NCBI GenBank assembly: GCA_015655375.1 | Contig: JAATFD010000029.1 | Location: 1-50,561 of the forward strand | Length of the DNA: 50,561 nt | From: Actinomycetales bacterium | Lineage (GTDB): Bacteria; Actinomycetota; Actinomycetes; Actinomycetales; Actinomycetaceae | Direction: 5' to 3' | In this document: in pieces, positions 1 to 8,717 of the stretch | Layout: the number at the start of each line of letters is the position of its first letter | Numbering within the stretch: the first letter of the stretch is position 1 | Program-made: the position numbers and the translations under genes | The notes under the pieces: generated by a model | Databases searched by the model: none | What the model was told of the DNA's origin: nothing | The model's input: the letters and a program-made list of their open reading frames with translations, nothing else

Positions 1-26
1 CGGATCTCGCGCAGAGCCAGGAACAT
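1..26 (-). CDS. Partial ABC transporter permease (N-terminus only)
   Basis: Only the first eight or nine codons lie in the window; they read MFLALREIR on the minus strand from an ATG at 26-24. A good ribosome binding site (GAGGAGA) lies five bases upstream of the start. An N-terminus of this kind is common in FtsX/MacB-like ABC permeases, which begin just before the first membrane segment. The family call rests on those few residues and is an inference; the rest of the gene is outside the window. Confidence 0.4.
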
Positions 27-429
27 GGGTCTCTCCTCGGTGCCGGTCGCTCGGTCGGGTGACCACCACGAATCTGACACAACGTCGTAATGTTTGCAAT
101 CGGGCAGACCGGGCTGTGATGCGTCGTCCCCGTCCTGCGGTGGCCGCGAGCGCATGATCCGGTCCGGCTTCAGAAATCGTGTGGTGATCCGGTGCGATCG
201 ACGAGGAGAAGCCAGGTGCAGCGTCCCGAGGATGCACCGAGAGGCACTGCCGCGGACTGGTGGGACGGGCCTCTCGATACGTGCGGGTTCAAGTGCCAGT
301 AGAGGCAGTCTTGTTCTCAACGGGCCCTGGACCGTGAAATGGCTCGAAATCCAGCAGAAACCCTGTCGAGAGCCTCCCTGGGAACGCTCTCGCCCTGCGC
401 GAGGATCCCCTGCCTTTGGCTGGCCGGGG
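27..429. other. Intergenic region, no gene seen
   Basis: This is the divergent spacer between the permease leaving the left edge and the hydrolase at 442. The open frames here lack family resemblance and plausible starts. It must hold the promoters of both flanking genes; only the -10 box at 430-435 is clear to me. Confidence 0.5.
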
Positions 430-435
430 TAGCGT
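430..435 (+). promoter_or_regulatory. -10 box for leaderless hydrolase gene
   Basis: TAGCGT followed by exactly six bases and then ATG at 442. There is no Shine-Dalgarno sequence, so transcription probably starts at or next to the start codon. Inference from spacing; no clear -35 box. Confidence 0.5.
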
Positions 436-441
436 GTGGCC

Positions 442-1269
442 ATGACCGAGGACTCCGCATTGCGCATCGCCGTCGGGCAATTCGCCCCGTCGGGAGACAC
501 CGCCGCCAACCTGCGTGCGATCTCCGCGCTGTCGACGCGTGCAGCGGACCACGGTGCGGGGCTTGCCGTCCTCCCCGAATACTCGTCCTGGTTTGCGGGT
601 GGGTTGCCGGCGGAGTGGGCTCGTGCCGCCCAACCGCTCGACGGCGAGTTCGTCGAGGCGGTGTCTGCCTTGGCCCGCCGACTCAGCGTGTGGATCGTTG
701 TCGGCATGCTGGAGAGTGCACCGGGCGGTGAGCGCGCGAGGAACACCGTCGTCGTCCTCGACCCTGCGGGGGACTTGGTGGCTCATTATCGCAAGATGCA
801 CCTCTATGACGCATTCGGGACCCGGGAGTCGGACCGTCTGGTCCCCGGTGAGATCGAAGCTCCGGCTGTCTTCAACGTTGCTGGTCTCACGGTCGGTGTG
901 CAGACCTGTTACGACCTGCGATTCCCCGAGGTCACTCGGCGTCTGGTCGACGCCGGAGCGGAAGTGGTACTCGTCCCGAGCGAGTGGGCGGCGGGCGCCT
1001 CCAAGGAACATGCGTGGCGCACGCTGCTGGCGGCTCGGGCGATCGAAGACATCGTCTATGTGGCGGCAGCCGATCACCCCGCGCCGGTCGGCGTCGGGGC
1101 CAGCGTGATCCTCGATCCGCTCGGGAACGAACTGGCGAGGCTCGGGGCAGAACCGGGGCTGGCAATCGCGGATGTGGAGAGGGGAACGATCGCGGACGCG
1201 AGGCGACGCAACCCCGCTCTCGAGCTGCGGCGGTTCAGCGTCGTCCCACGTGAGGCAGCCACGACCTGA
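442..1269 (+). CDS. Carbon-nitrogen hydrolase (nitrilase superfamily, Nit/omega-amidase type)
   Basis: A 275-residue cytoplasmic amidase of the nitrilase superfamily, which hydrolyses non-peptide C-N bonds. The catalytic triad is visible: Glu46 in LPEY, Lys118 in YRKMHLYD and Cys156 in QTCYDLRFPE. The last motif is typical of the Nit1/Nit2 omega-amidase and deaminated-glutathione amidase branch. The length matches single-domain family members. I chose ATG 442 over the in-frame GTG 436 because a -10 box lies six bases upstream of 442, which suggests a leaderless message. It converges with the aminotransferase gene that ends at 1325. The exact substrate cannot be read from the sequence. Confidence 0.88.
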   Translation: MTEDSALRIAVGQFAPSGDTAANLRAISALSTRAADHGAGLAVLPEYSSWFAGGLPAEWARAAQPLDGEFVEAVSALARRLSVWIVVGMLESAPGGERARNTVVVLDPAGDLVAHYRKMHLYDAFGTRESDRLVPGEIEAPAVFNVAGLTVGVQTCYDLRFPEVTRRLVDAGAEVVLVPSEWAAGASKEHAWRTLLAARAIEDIVYVAAADHPAPVGVGASVILDPLGNELARLGAEPGLAIADVERGTIADARRRNPALELRRFSVVPREAATT

Positions 1270-1324
1270 TGGAGTAGTCCTGGGGGGCGAGTGCTCAGGT
1301 GCGTGAGCGCACGCAGGCCGCGAT

Positions 1325-2521
1325 TCAGACGCGCAGGCCAGCCAGTCGGGACGCGGCTTCCTCCAAGATTCCCTCGCGTTTGCAGAAGGCAAAGCGCACG
1401 AGCGTGCGGTAGTCCTCGCGCCGATCGGGATGGACAAAGGCAGTCAGCGGGATACCGACGACGCCGGCGAGGTCAGGAAGGCTGTGACAGAACGCGTGAG
1501 CATCGGTGATTCCCAGGTTGTCGCCGTCCGCGACGACGTAATACGCGCCCGAGGGAACAGTCACGGCAAAGCCCGCAGTCCTCAGTCCGTTGACGAGCAG
1601 ATCGCGCTTGTGCTCCAGTGTGGCCGCGGCTCCGATGAAGTACCCGTCGGGAAGGGCGAGGCCGGTGGCGATCGCGGGCTGCAACGGCGCTCCGTTGACG
1701 AAGGTGAGGAATTGCTTCACCGCGAGGACTGCATCGCGAAGCTCGGGGGAAGCGATCAGCCACCCGATCTTCCACCCGGTGGTGGAGAAGGTCTTGCCCG
1801 CGCTGGAGATGGTGATGACGCGGTTCTCGGCGCCCGGCCGCGAGGCCGCGGGGATGTGGCGCACGCCGTCGAACGTCAGATGCTCATAGACCTCATCGGT
1901 CACCACGAGCGCATCGTGATGTTCGGCCAGTTCGATGGCGAGGTCGAGGAACGCGGCATCCAGGACGGTGCCGGTCGGATTGTGCGGCGTGTTGAGCAGG
2001 ATGATTCTCGTCCGGTCAGTGACGGCCGCACGGAGATCATCGGGGTCGGGCTGGAAGTCGGGTGCCCGCAGAGGGACCGGAACCAGACGCCCCTGGGCGA
2101 GCGCAATGATCGCCGTGTAGGAGTCGTAGGTCGGCTCGAGGACAACGACCTCGTCACCGGGTTCGACCAAGGCGAGGAGAGTCGCGGCCAGTGCCTCGGT
2201 CGCCCCCGCGGTGACGAGGACGTTGCGGTCGGGATCGACATCGATGTCGTAGAAGCGGCGCTGATGAGCGGCAATAGCCTCGCGCAAGGCCGGAAGGCCG
2301 AGACCGGGGGAGTACTGGTTGACGCCATCAGAGATCGCTTGACGTGCCGCTTCGAGGACTTCGACGGGGCCGTCCTCGTCGGGGAACCCCTGTCCGAGGT
2401 TGATGGCGCCCGTCGTCTGGGCCAGCGTGGACATCTCCGTGAAGATCGTCGGCTGGGGGCTGCCCGTCGCGTCCAGAAGTCCGACTGCAGCGGCGGTGCG
2501 TTCCCAGGGTGAGTGCATCAT
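1325..2521 (-). CDS. PLP-dependent aminotransferase, DapC-like
   Basis: A 398-residue class I/II (fold type I) aminotransferase. The PLP lysine is Lys243 in SSAGKTFSTTGWKIGW; Asn181 (NTPHNPTG), Asp209 and Tyr212 (VTDEVYEH) are the other cofactor contacts. The start NLGQGFPDEDGP and the overall layout resemble the mycobacterial DapC protein (N-succinyldiaminopimelate aminotransferase) and methionine/kynurenine aminotransferases, so a lysine/peptidoglycan or methionine role is possible but unproven. The start is ATG 2521 (a second ATG follows at once) because TAACGT lies seven bases upstream. The much longer open frame reaching 3487 is read-through into the antisense of the FUSC gene. The stop of the upstream FUSC gene is 68 bases away. 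Confidence 0.87.
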   Translation of the reverse strand: MMHSPWERTAAAVGLLDATGSPQPTIFTEMSTLAQTTGAINLGQGFPDEDGPVEVLEAARQAISDGVNQYSPGLGLPALREAIAAHQRRFYDIDVDPDRNVLVTAGATEALAATLLALVEPGDEVVVLEPTYDSYTAIIALAQGRLVPVPLRAPDFQPDPDDLRAAVTDRTRIILLNTPHNPTGTVLDAAFLDLAIELAEHHDALVVTDEVYEHLTFDGVRHIPAASRPGAENRVITISSAGKTFSTTGWKIGWLIASPELRDAVLAVKQFLTFVNGAPLQPAIATGLALPDGYFIGAAATLEHKRDLLVNGLRTAGFAVTVPSGAYYVVADGDNLGITDAHAFCHSLPDLAGVVGIPLTAFVHPDRREDYRTLVRFAFCKREGILEEAASRLAGLRV

Positions 2522-2528
2522 GGTGTCC

Positions 2529-2534
2529 ACGTTA
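2529..2534 (-). promoter_or_regulatory. -10 box for leaderless aminotransferase gene
   Basis: TAACGT on the minus strand, seven bases before the ATG at 2521. No Shine-Dalgarno lies between them. Confidence 0.45.
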
Positions 2535-2589
2535 GTGCCGGGGCCGGAGTGGTCCGCTGCGGCGTCCGTGTTCGGGACCCGGCGCGCGG

Positions 2590-4341
2590 TCAGCGTGCGG
2601 CGATCTCGCGGGCCGTGTCGCCCATGAATTGCATGTGAATGAAGTCGATGCGATCCACCAACTGTGCCGTGTCGATGTCCTGAGAAGAGATCGGTGGAAG
2701 ACCGGCGATGAAGGCCCCCAGGTCCGCTCTCGCCAATGCGGCTGCCGGTGACCCGCCAAAGAGATCGCGCCAGCACGCGGCCAGGATGTCGAAGCCGAAG
2801 TGAGAGACCGTCTCCTGGACGGGATTCCACCGGGAGAGCGTCGCTGGATCGTCGGGGCGCTGCTGAGACAGGATGACGCCGGCGCGTTCGAGTTCGAAGG
2901 TCAGGTTCCGGCGCTCCTCGTGGGATTGGAGGGATTCCATCGCGCCGATCGCCATGTCGCCGAGGACCACGAGCATTGCGGCCAAGGTCCGTCGATACTG
3001 GCTGCGGACGAGCAGGACCGGAGCCTTGCGTCCGACCAGCCAGATGACCAGGACGGCGGCGAGCACTCCGATGATGGTCTCCACCATGCGGTCGCGAATG
3101 ACGATCCTGATCTCCGTGGAGGAACTGATGGGCGTCATCATCAGGGCGAAGGTCGTGATGAAAGTGACAGCCATCGCGTAATTGCGGGTGACCAGACACT
3201 CCATGCAGTAGATCGCGACGATGACGATGGCGATCCTGACCCACTCGGACGGATTGAGCAGGATGATCCCGAAGTAGACGAAGACGCCCACGAACGTGCC
3301 GATGATCCGATGTGCGGCGCGGATGGTGAGGTCTGCACGCGAAGCACCCATGTGCAAGACGATCAGCGCGGACAAGACCGCCCAATAGGGGTGTCCCACC
3401 GGCGAGATGATCATCGTGATCGAGGCGAGGAACACGGCCAGTGCCGAGCGCACTGCGACCAACGTCGGTCGCGATCCTCGGTCCCACGCCGCCGACAGCA
3501 GGTACCGCGAGGACGGCCGACCCAGAGGGACCTGCGTGAAGTTCTCCGCGATGTCGAGGTTCGAGGTCGGGAAGGATTCCGTGTGCAACAACTCGATGAG
3601 GGCCAAGTGGATCCCAGACAGGCGTTCCTCAAGAGCGCGGGCGCTGGCTGAACGGGGCACTGCGGTTGGCGCGAGGCCGCTGCGGAGAATGCGCCAGGCA
3701 TCGGCGACGGCCTCGTACGCTTCGGAACGCAGACGGTTCGCGCGGCCGACTGACAGGTCATCGGAGCGGTCACGGTAAGCTGCCACGGCCTCGTCTGCGG
3801 TGTCGACGGCCTCGCGACCGGGTCCTCGAGGGTCGAGGGCGAGCACGGCGATCGATCCCAGAGCTCCGAGTCCCCACGTCATCGTGGTCACGGGGAGCAG
3901 ATCCATCATCCCGAATCCGTGGGCACCCATGTAGGCACCGAAGGCAGCGGCGAACAGTGTGTTGATCGGACCGGGCGGGCCGGTCAGCAGAGCGTGCCAG
4001 ATCCAGACGACCGCGAGAGTCAACAGGGCCATGACCGGCGGAAACAGCCACGTGTAGGGAGCGAGGAGGACGCCGATGGCCACCATGGTCAGGGTCGTGA
4101 GCCCGACGACCAGCAGGGTTTTGATGCGTCTGGCCATCGGGTCGGATCGCCCCGAGTTCGCAGCAAGTGCGCCGAGGAGTCCGAGGGCCGCTGTAGCGGG
4201 GCCGAGGAGCAGGGCCGTGAGGAGGAGACTGGCAGCGATGGGAAGGACCCACCTGCCGGCCCGGGCGGTGCGCCCGGGTTCGGATTTCAGTGTGATCAGG
4301 CTCCGGCCCAATCGCTGGAGGGCGGGGAGGGCTGTGGTCAC
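2590..4341 (-). CDS. FUSC family inner-membrane protein
   Basis: A 583-residue integral membrane protein with two blocks of hydrophobic segments (about 35-160 and 310-435), each followed by a soluble region (165-300 and 445-583). This duplicated layout is that of the FUSC family (YccS/AaeB/aluminium-activated malate-transporter-like proteins), linked to efflux of aromatic acids or to membrane stress. The second block begins RPTLVAVRSALAVFLAS and contains the GHPYWAVLSALIVL motif of the FUSC_2 domain. The start is GTG 4341, six bases behind a TATGCT box, so the gene looks leaderless. The substrate is unknown. Confidence 0.82.
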   Translation of the reverse strand: MTTALPALQRLGRSLITLKSEPGRTARAGRWVLPIAASLLLTALLLGPATAALGLLGALAANSGRSDPMARRIKTLLVVGLTTLTMVAIGVLLAPYTWLFPPVMALLTLAVVWIWHALLTGPPGPINTLFAAAFGAYMGAHGFGMMDLLPVTTMTWGLGALGSIAVLALDPRGPGREAVDTADEAVAAYRDRSDDLSVGRANRLRSEAYEAVADAWRILRSGLAPTAVPRSASARALEERLSGIHLALIELLHTESFPTSNLDIAENFTQVPLGRPSSRYLLSAAWDRGSRPTLVAVRSALAVFLASITMIISPVGHPYWAVLSALIVLHMGASRADLTIRAAHRIIGTFVGVFVYFGIILLNPSEWVRIAIVIVAIYCMECLVTRNYAMAVTFITTFALMMTPISSSTEIRIVIRDRMVETIIGVLAAVLVIWLVGRKAPVLLVRSQYRRTLAAMLVVLGDMAIGAMESLQSHEERRNLTFELERAGVILSQQRPDDPATLSRWNPVQETVSHFGFDILAACWRDLFGGSPAAALARADLGAFIAGLPPISSQDIDTAQLVDRIDFIHMQFMGDTAREIAAR

Positions 4342-4347
4342 CGAACC

Positions 4348-4353
4348 AGCATA
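4348..4353 (-). promoter_or_regulatory. -10 box for leaderless FUSC gene
   Basis: TATGCT on the minus strand with a six-base spacer to GTG 4341, and no ribosome binding site. Confidence 0.5.
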
Positions 4354-4429
4354 GATCTGGGTCAGAGGATCCTTTGGGAGGAGCGGGCGGTGCTACTGCG
4401 AGAGGTGGAACACGACGGCCACGACCTCG

Positions 4430-4503
4430 TGGAGCGGGCGACGGGAATCGAACCCGCGTGATCTGCTTGGAAGGCAGAGGCTCTACCATTGAGCTACGCC
4501 CGC
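4430..4503 (-). tRNA. tRNA-Gly (anticodon TCC)
   Basis: The minus strand folds into a complete cloverleaf: acceptor GCGGGCG/CGCCCGC, D-arm AGCTCAATGGTAGAGC, anticodon arm CTGCCTTCCAAGCAG with anticodon TCC, and a T-arm with GGTTCGATTCC. The 3' CCA is encoded (TGG at 4430-4432 on the plus strand). It lies divergent from tRNA-Pro, 133 bases away. Confidence 0.96.
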
Positions 4504-4636
4504 GTGGTCCACCGCGGAGGTGAACGCAATGATGGTAGCGGACTCGGCGGCGATTGCGAAACTCAGCTGTCGGACACGTATCATCGAGGGGCTGTTCGTG
4601 GCGTCCGTGGGTTTCGCTCGCTCGTCCGAAGAGCAT

Positions 4637-4713
4637 CGGGGCGTGGCGCAGCTTGGTAGCGCGCCTGCTTTGGGAGCAGGATGTCGCCGGTTCAAATCCG
4701 GCCGCCCCGACCA
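4637..4713 (+). tRNA. tRNA-Pro (anticodon TGG)
   Basis: A complete cloverleaf: acceptor CGGGGCG/CGCCCCG, D-arm GCGCAGCTTGGTAGCGC, anticodon arm CTGCTTTGGGAGCAG with anticodon TGG, T-arm GGTTCAAATCC, and an encoded CCA at 4711-4713. Confidence 0.96.
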
Positions 4714-4778
4714 CGCGGATGGTTCGTGGCCTGCGATGGCGTCGCTCGTCGTGGCAGTGGCACTGGGCGATGGGGCGA

Positions 4779-5166
4779 TCATCTCCATCGATGCACAGCG
4801 ATGATGCGACGCGACCGGTATCCGTGGAATCCGTGTCTGAGTGCCTCGGGCTTGCCGATTCCCTCGTTGCCGTTGCGGAGGATGTCTTTGATGAGGGCGC
4901 TGACGCGTGTGTGGACACGCCGGTCGTCGGTCAGGCCGTGAGCTCTGCCTTGGCCAGCGTCCAGGCGCACGATCGACGGTCGAAGGCGTCGAGTGTTTGC
5001 GGGTGGCTGTCGGAGGTGGGCGGTCTCTTTCACGGATTCATCATCGTCGAGGCTGATCATGACCAGGGGATCTTTTCCTGCCCGTGTGATGACGATTCCT
5101 TCTCGGTCGTTGACTACACGATCGAGTGTGGCGGGATAGTTCGCTCAGGACTCTGAGCAGGTCAGG
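4779..5166 (-). pseudogene. Decayed yefM-yoeB toxin-antitoxin relic (fused remnants)
   Basis: On the minus strand, two overlapping frames spell a broken YefM (Phd/YefM) antitoxin followed by a piece of YoeB (RelE-fold mRNA interferase). Between 5166 and 5101 the frame reads SES, a stop (TGA at 5146-5148, where YefM proteins have Arg of SEARAN), then ANYPATLDRVVNDRE. One extra base near 5100 shifts the frame to GIVITRAGKDPLVMISL and onward through KETAHL and PANTRRL. After RLDAGQGRAHGL the frame runs straight into the YoeB segment ALIKDILRNGNEGIGKPE and GYRSRRI, so the antitoxin end and toxin start are deleted. The toxin then ends early, without its C-terminal HRLVY-type motif. At least four lesions make it non-functional. 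The resemblance comes from memory of E. coli YefM/YoeB; I ran no search. Confidence 0.75.
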
Positions 5167-5278
5167 GTTTCCAGGGCGCTCTCGCTTTCTCCCTCGTTCG
5201 CGTTCGCTCTAGTGCACTCCATGGCCGCCATGGCTGTGCGTCACTGGCGCGCCGGACGCTTTCTGGAGCATCTGTCGC

Positions 5279-6133
5279 TCACAGCACCTCCATTTCAGGA
5301 TCGGCTTCACCCGGGACCGGGAATTCCGTGTCGAGCAGCGCGAGGTCATCCTCATCGAGACGCCTCGCCAGCTCCTGGGCGGCCGCATTGTCGAGCACGT
5401 GCTCGGGAGTCGAGGCCTGGGGAATCGCGATGGTCCCGGGCCTCGCCAACAACCACGCGAGCGCGGCGCGCGCAGGCGTTGCCCCATGACGCCTCGCGAC
5501 CTCGGCCAGCGCCCGCGACCCGAGGATCCGCCCCTGCTCGATGGGGGAGTACGCCATCTCGACGATCCCTCTGTGGTCCATCTCGGCTTCGAGGGCCGGT
5601 TCCGACCACCGCCGCGAAAGATTGTGCAGGATCTGATTGACCTCCGGGTGCGTGCCCTCGGGCAGGTCCGCGAGGTCATCGACCGCGAAGTTCGAGACGC
5701 CCCACCCGCCGATCAGCCCCTCGTCGACGAGGTCGGTGAACCCCTCGACGGTTTCCTGCAGAAGGATCGAGCCTCGCCAATGAAGCAGATAGAGGTCGAC
5801 ATGGTCGGTCTGAAGTCGTCTCAGACTCTCCTCGCAGGCTGTACGCACGCCCTCGCGGGTGGCGCGGGAGGGGAAGACCTTGGAGACGAGGAAAACCTCC
5901 TCGCGTCGACCGGCGATCGCTTGGCCGACCAGTTCTTCGGAGGCGCCGTCCCCGTACATCTCTGCCGTGTCGATCAGGGTCAGACCGGCCTCGATGCCGG
6001 TGCGCAGAGTGCCGATCTCGCGTTCACGGCGTTCCGGGCGTTCTCCCATGTGCCAGGTGCCCTGGCCGAGGCGAGGAACGGCTCTCCCCGAGGGGAGCAC
6101 GACGGTGGGGGCGGCGTCGAAGGACTCAGTCAT
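5279..6133 (-). CDS. Aldo/keto reductase
   Basis: A 284-residue NADPH-dependent oxidoreductase with the AKR TIM-barrel layout. The catalytic tetrad is present: Asp55 (LIDTAEMYG), Tyr60, Lys85 (FLVSKVFP) and His118 (LYLLHW). It resembles the small monomeric family members that reduce diketo sugars or aldehydes; the substrate is not readable. The start is ATG 6133, because TACGGT lies six bases upstream and no ribosome binding site is present. Its 3' end faces the toxin-antitoxin relic. Confidence 0.87.
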   Translation of the reverse strand: MTESFDAAPTVVLPSGRAVPRLGQGTWHMGERPERREREIGTLRTGIEAGLTLIDTAEMYGDGASEELVGQAIAGRREEVFLVSKVFPSRATREGVRTACEESLRRLQTDHVDLYLLHWRGSILLQETVEGFTDLVDEGLIGGWGVSNFAVDDLADLPEGTHPEVNQILHNLSRRWSEPALEAEMDHRGIVEMAYSPIEQGRILGSRALAEVARRHGATPARAALAWLLARPGTIAIPQASTPEHVLDNAAAQELARRLDEDDLALLDTEFPVPGEADPEMEVL

Positions 6134-6139
6134 GGGACA

Positions 6140-6145
6140 ACCGTA
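6140..6145 (-). promoter_or_regulatory. -10 box for leaderless aldo/keto reductase gene
   Basis: TACGGT on the minus strand, six bases before ATG 6133. Confidence 0.5.
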
Positions 6146-6296
6146 GGCTGTGGTCCCGCCAGTGTGTCCCGGCAGAACGCGCGCGTGGAGTTCCTTCCGA
6201 CCCGGTGAGGCTCAAGATGCTGGCTCCAATCAGTGGGATCGGCTGCATTTCCTGCCTGTTGGTCGACCGCCTGCAGACACGCTCGGGCCCCTGTCG

Positions 6297-6302
6297 TAAG
6301 AT
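6297..6302 (+). promoter_or_regulatory. Candidate -10 box of tig
   Basis: TAAGAT lies 64 bases before the trigger factor start codon in otherwise GC-rich sequence. A matching -35 box is not obvious. Confidence 0.35.
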
Positions 6303-6366
6303 CGAATGGTTGTCATGCGCCCGGATCCGGGGCGCCCCCGCGAATCTGATGTTGGAGTGCACACAC

Positions 6367-7830
6367 GTGAAGAGCACTGTTGAGACCCTCGAGCCCACCA
6401 AGGTGCGCTTGACCGTCGAAGTTGAGTACAACGAGTTGAAGCCACACATGGACAAGGCGTACACGGACATCTCGTCCCAGGTCCAGATCCCCGGCTTCCG
6501 CAAGGGTCACGTGCCGCCGCGCATCATCGACCAGCGTTTTGGGCGCGCCTCGGTCATCGAGCAGGCGGTCAATGATGTCCTCCCGCAGATGTACTCCGAT
6601 GCCGTCTCCGAGAACAAGCTGCGTCCGATGGTTCAGCCCGAGGTCGAGGTCACCGAGATCCCGAACGTGTCGGGACCCCAGGGCGGCCAGATGTCCTTCA
6701 CCGCCGAGGTCGAGGTCGTTCCCGCCTTCGAGCTGCCGGAGCTGACCAAGGAGACGATCATCGAGGTCGATCCCACGACCGTCACCGATGAGGATGTCCA
6801 GAAGGAGCTCGACGAGCTGCGCGGACGTTTCGCGACCCTCAAGTCCGTCAAGCGCCAGGCCAAGACCGGCGACTTCGTGACGATCGACCTGACGGCGACC
6901 GTGGACGGTGAAGAGGTCGACTCCGTCTCCGACGTCTCCTACGAGATCGGGTCGGGCACGATGCTGGAGGGCCAGGACAAGGCGCTGCGAGGCACCCACG
7001 CCGGAGACGATGTCGAGTTCACCTCCACACTCAAAGGCGGCGAGCATGAGGGCGAGGAAGCGGACGTCACGCTCCGCGTCCAGTCGGTCAAGACCCGCGA
7101 GCTGCCAGAGGCAGACGACGACTTCGCCCAGATGGTCTCCGAGTTCGACACGATCGATGAGCTGATGACCGACCTGCGCGAGCAGGCCGCCCAGTCGAAG
7201 CGCTCCGAGCAGGCCGTCCAGGCGCGCGATCGCTTGGTCGACCACATCATCGGCGAGGTCGAGATCCTCCTGCCCGAGTCCGTCGTCGAGCACGAGATCG
7301 GCCACCGCGTCGCCGAGGACGCCTCCGCGAAGGACAAGAAGGCGGCCCGCACCGACGTCGAGCGTGACCTGCGCGAGGAGCTGCTGTCCGAGGAACTGGC
7401 CCAGAAGCTCAGCGTCCAGGTCTCCCAGCAGGAACTCATCGATTACATGATCCAGATGTCGCAGACCCTGGGTCTCGACATCAATCAGATGTTCCAGGAC
7501 TCCTCCCAGGTCTCCTCGATGGTGTCCCAGCTCGGACGCACAAAGGCTCTCATCGAGGCGCTACGCTCCGTCACGGTCACAGACACCGAGGGCAACGAGA
7601 TCGACCTCAGCGAGTTCTTCGGCGACGTGGATGCCGATGCCGTGGCCGAGGACGCCGCGGGTGACGAGCCCGAAGGTGCCGACGAGGTCGAGATCATCTC
7701 CGAGGACGAGGCCGTCGACGACGAGCTCTCCGTGGACAAGGGGATCGCCGAGGAAGAGGACGCGGAGCTCGTCGAGAACCAGACTGAGATCGCCGAGGAA
7801 ACCGACGTCACGGTCCTCGACAAGGACTGA
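6367..7830 (+). CDS. tig: Trigger factor (ribosome-associated chaperone, PPIase)
   Basis: A 487-residue trigger factor. The N-terminal ribosome-binding domain carries the hallmark GFRKGHVPP at about residues 42-50, with the family start MKSTVETLEPTKVRLTVEV. It is followed by an FKBP-like PPIase domain (about 155-245) and the helical C-terminal chaperone domain (about 250-415). It binds ribosomal protein L23 and shelters nascent chains. I chose GTG 6367, behind GGAG at 6354-6357, over the longer frame from 6205. The last 65-70 residues are a very acidic tail rich in Asp and Glu, beyond the usual family end. It sits upstream of clpP1-clpP2-clpX, a conserved neighbourhood, but a terminator separates them. 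Confidence 0.95.
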   Translation: MKSTVETLEPTKVRLTVEVEYNELKPHMDKAYTDISSQVQIPGFRKGHVPPRIIDQRFGRASVIEQAVNDVLPQMYSDAVSENKLRPMVQPEVEVTEIPNVSGPQGGQMSFTAEVEVVPAFELPELTKETIIEVDPTTVTDEDVQKELDELRGRFATLKSVKRQAKTGDFVTIDLTATVDGEEVDSVSDVSYEIGSGTMLEGQDKALRGTHAGDDVEFTSTLKGGEHEGEEADVTLRVQSVKTRELPEADDDFAQMVSEFDTIDELMTDLREQAAQSKRSEQAVQARDRLVDHIIGEVEILLPESVVEHEIGHRVAEDASAKDKKAARTDVERDLREELLSEELAQKLSVQVSQQELIDYMIQMSQTLGLDINQMFQDSSQVSSMVSQLGRTKALIEALRSVTVTDTEGNEIDLSEFFGDVDADAVAEDAAGDEPEGADEVEIISEDEAVDDELSVDKGIAEEEDAELVENQTEIAEETDVTVLDKD

Positions 7831-7878
7831 TCCGCACACGGGCCGATTCGTTTCGGTCTGACTGTTCGACTCGTGGCA

Positions 7879-7910
7879 CGGGGCCGACGCCTTTCGGGGC
7901 GTCGGCCCCG
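7879..7910 (+). terminator. Intrinsic terminator after tig
   Basis: A perfect 13-bp stem (CGGGGCCGACGCC at 7879-7891 with its complement at 7898-7910) and the six-base loop TTTCGG. It lacks a long T run, as is common in high-GC actinobacteria. It separates tig from the clp genes. Confidence 0.75.
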
Positions 7911-7970
7911 TCCTCGTCCAGCAGGCAAATGATCGGTGTGCGCCCGGAACGATGAGCGCGGCCAGGTACC

Positions 7971-7985
7971 TGCGCCGTCAGCGAA
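7971..7985 (+). promoter_or_regulatory. Candidate ClgR-type operator upstream of clpP1
   Basis: The sequence has the form CGC-N5-GCG followed by AA (CGC 7973-7975, GCG 7981-7983). ClgR activator sites in actinobacteria, which control clpP1P2, have this core. It lies about 40 bases upstream of a TAGGTT -10-like box at 8025-8030. The match is short, so chance is possible. Confidence 0.35.
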
Positions 7986-8080
7986 AAGGGGCGGAGGAGA
8001 CTGCCTCGTCGTGGTGTGACCCGCTAGGTTTGAGCACGGAACGGCTCGCGGTCGCGGGCCATCGACGGGAGGAACGACAC

Positions 8081-8716
8081 GTGAGCGACGTGCACACGAC
8101 AGCGGCGGGTGGAGGTTCCGATGCCCCGATGGGGCTCGGTGACTCGGTCTATCAACGCTTGCTCAAGGAGCGCATCATCTGGCTCGGTGGCGAGGTTCGC
8201 GATGACAATGCGAATGCCATCTGCGCCCAGATGCTGCTGCTCGCGGCGGAGGACCCCGAAGCCGATATCTATCTCTACATCAACAGCCCCGGTGGCTCGG
8301 TGACCGCCGGCATGGCCATCTACGACACCATGCAGTACGTCAAGCCCGACGTGACCACGGTCGCGATGGGTCTGGCCGCCTCAATGGGACAGTTCCTGCT
8401 GACTGCGGGAGCCCCCGGCAAGCGCTACGTGACGCCCCACACGCGAGTGCTCATGCACCAGCCCTCAGGTGGTGCGGGTGGGTCGGCGACTGATATCCGG
8501 ATCAATGCGGACCTCATTCTCAAGATGAAGAAGGAACTGCAGGAGATCACCGCCGAACGGACCGGCAAGTCCCTCGAGCAAATTGAGGCCGACGCGGATC
8601 GCGACCATTGGTTCTCCGCTCAGGAGGCCCTGGAATACGGGTTCGTCGACAAGGTCATTTCCACCCCGCAGGAAGTCGGGCGGCGTGCCGTCGACGGGCA
8701 GAACGGAGACAACTGA
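8081..8716 (+). CDS. clpP1: ATP-dependent Clp protease proteolytic subunit 1
   Basis: A 211-residue ClpP serine peptidase. The triad is Ser101 (GLAASMGQF), His126 (LMHQPSG) and Asp175 (ADRDHW). The [11 protein letters not shown] motif of the oxyanion/head region is intact. The start is GTG 8081 behind GGGAGGAA; the longer frame from 7952 has no ribosome binding site. The stop TGA is one base before the clpP2 ATG, so the pair is translationally coupled. In actinobacteria ClpP1 and ClpP2 form a mixed tetradecamer driven by ClpX or ClpC. Confidence 0.95.
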   Translation: MSDVHTTAAGGGSDAPMGLGDSVYQRLLKERIIWLGGEVRDDNANAICAQMLLLAAEDPEADIYLYINSPGGSVTAGMAIYDTMQYVKPDVTTVAMGLAASMGQFLLTAGAPGKRYVTPHTRVLMHQPSGGAGGSATDIRINADLILKMKKELQEITAERTGKSLEQIEADADRDHWFSAQEALEYGFVDKVISTPQEVGRRAVDGQNGDN

Positions 8717-8717
8717 G

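Noticed and set aside
94-432. 112-codon open frame on the plus strand
   Set aside because: Arg/Gly/Ser-rich composition, no ribosome binding site and no recognisable motif.
289-1437. 382-codon open frame on the minus strand
   Set aside because: It lies antisense to the nitrilase-family gene, has low-complexity Arg/Pro content and no family motif; high-GC shadow frame.
5219-5233. CCATGGC-C-GCCATGG palindrome after the aldo/keto reductase gene
   Set aside because: A one-base loop cannot form a hairpin and no T tract follows; most likely chance.
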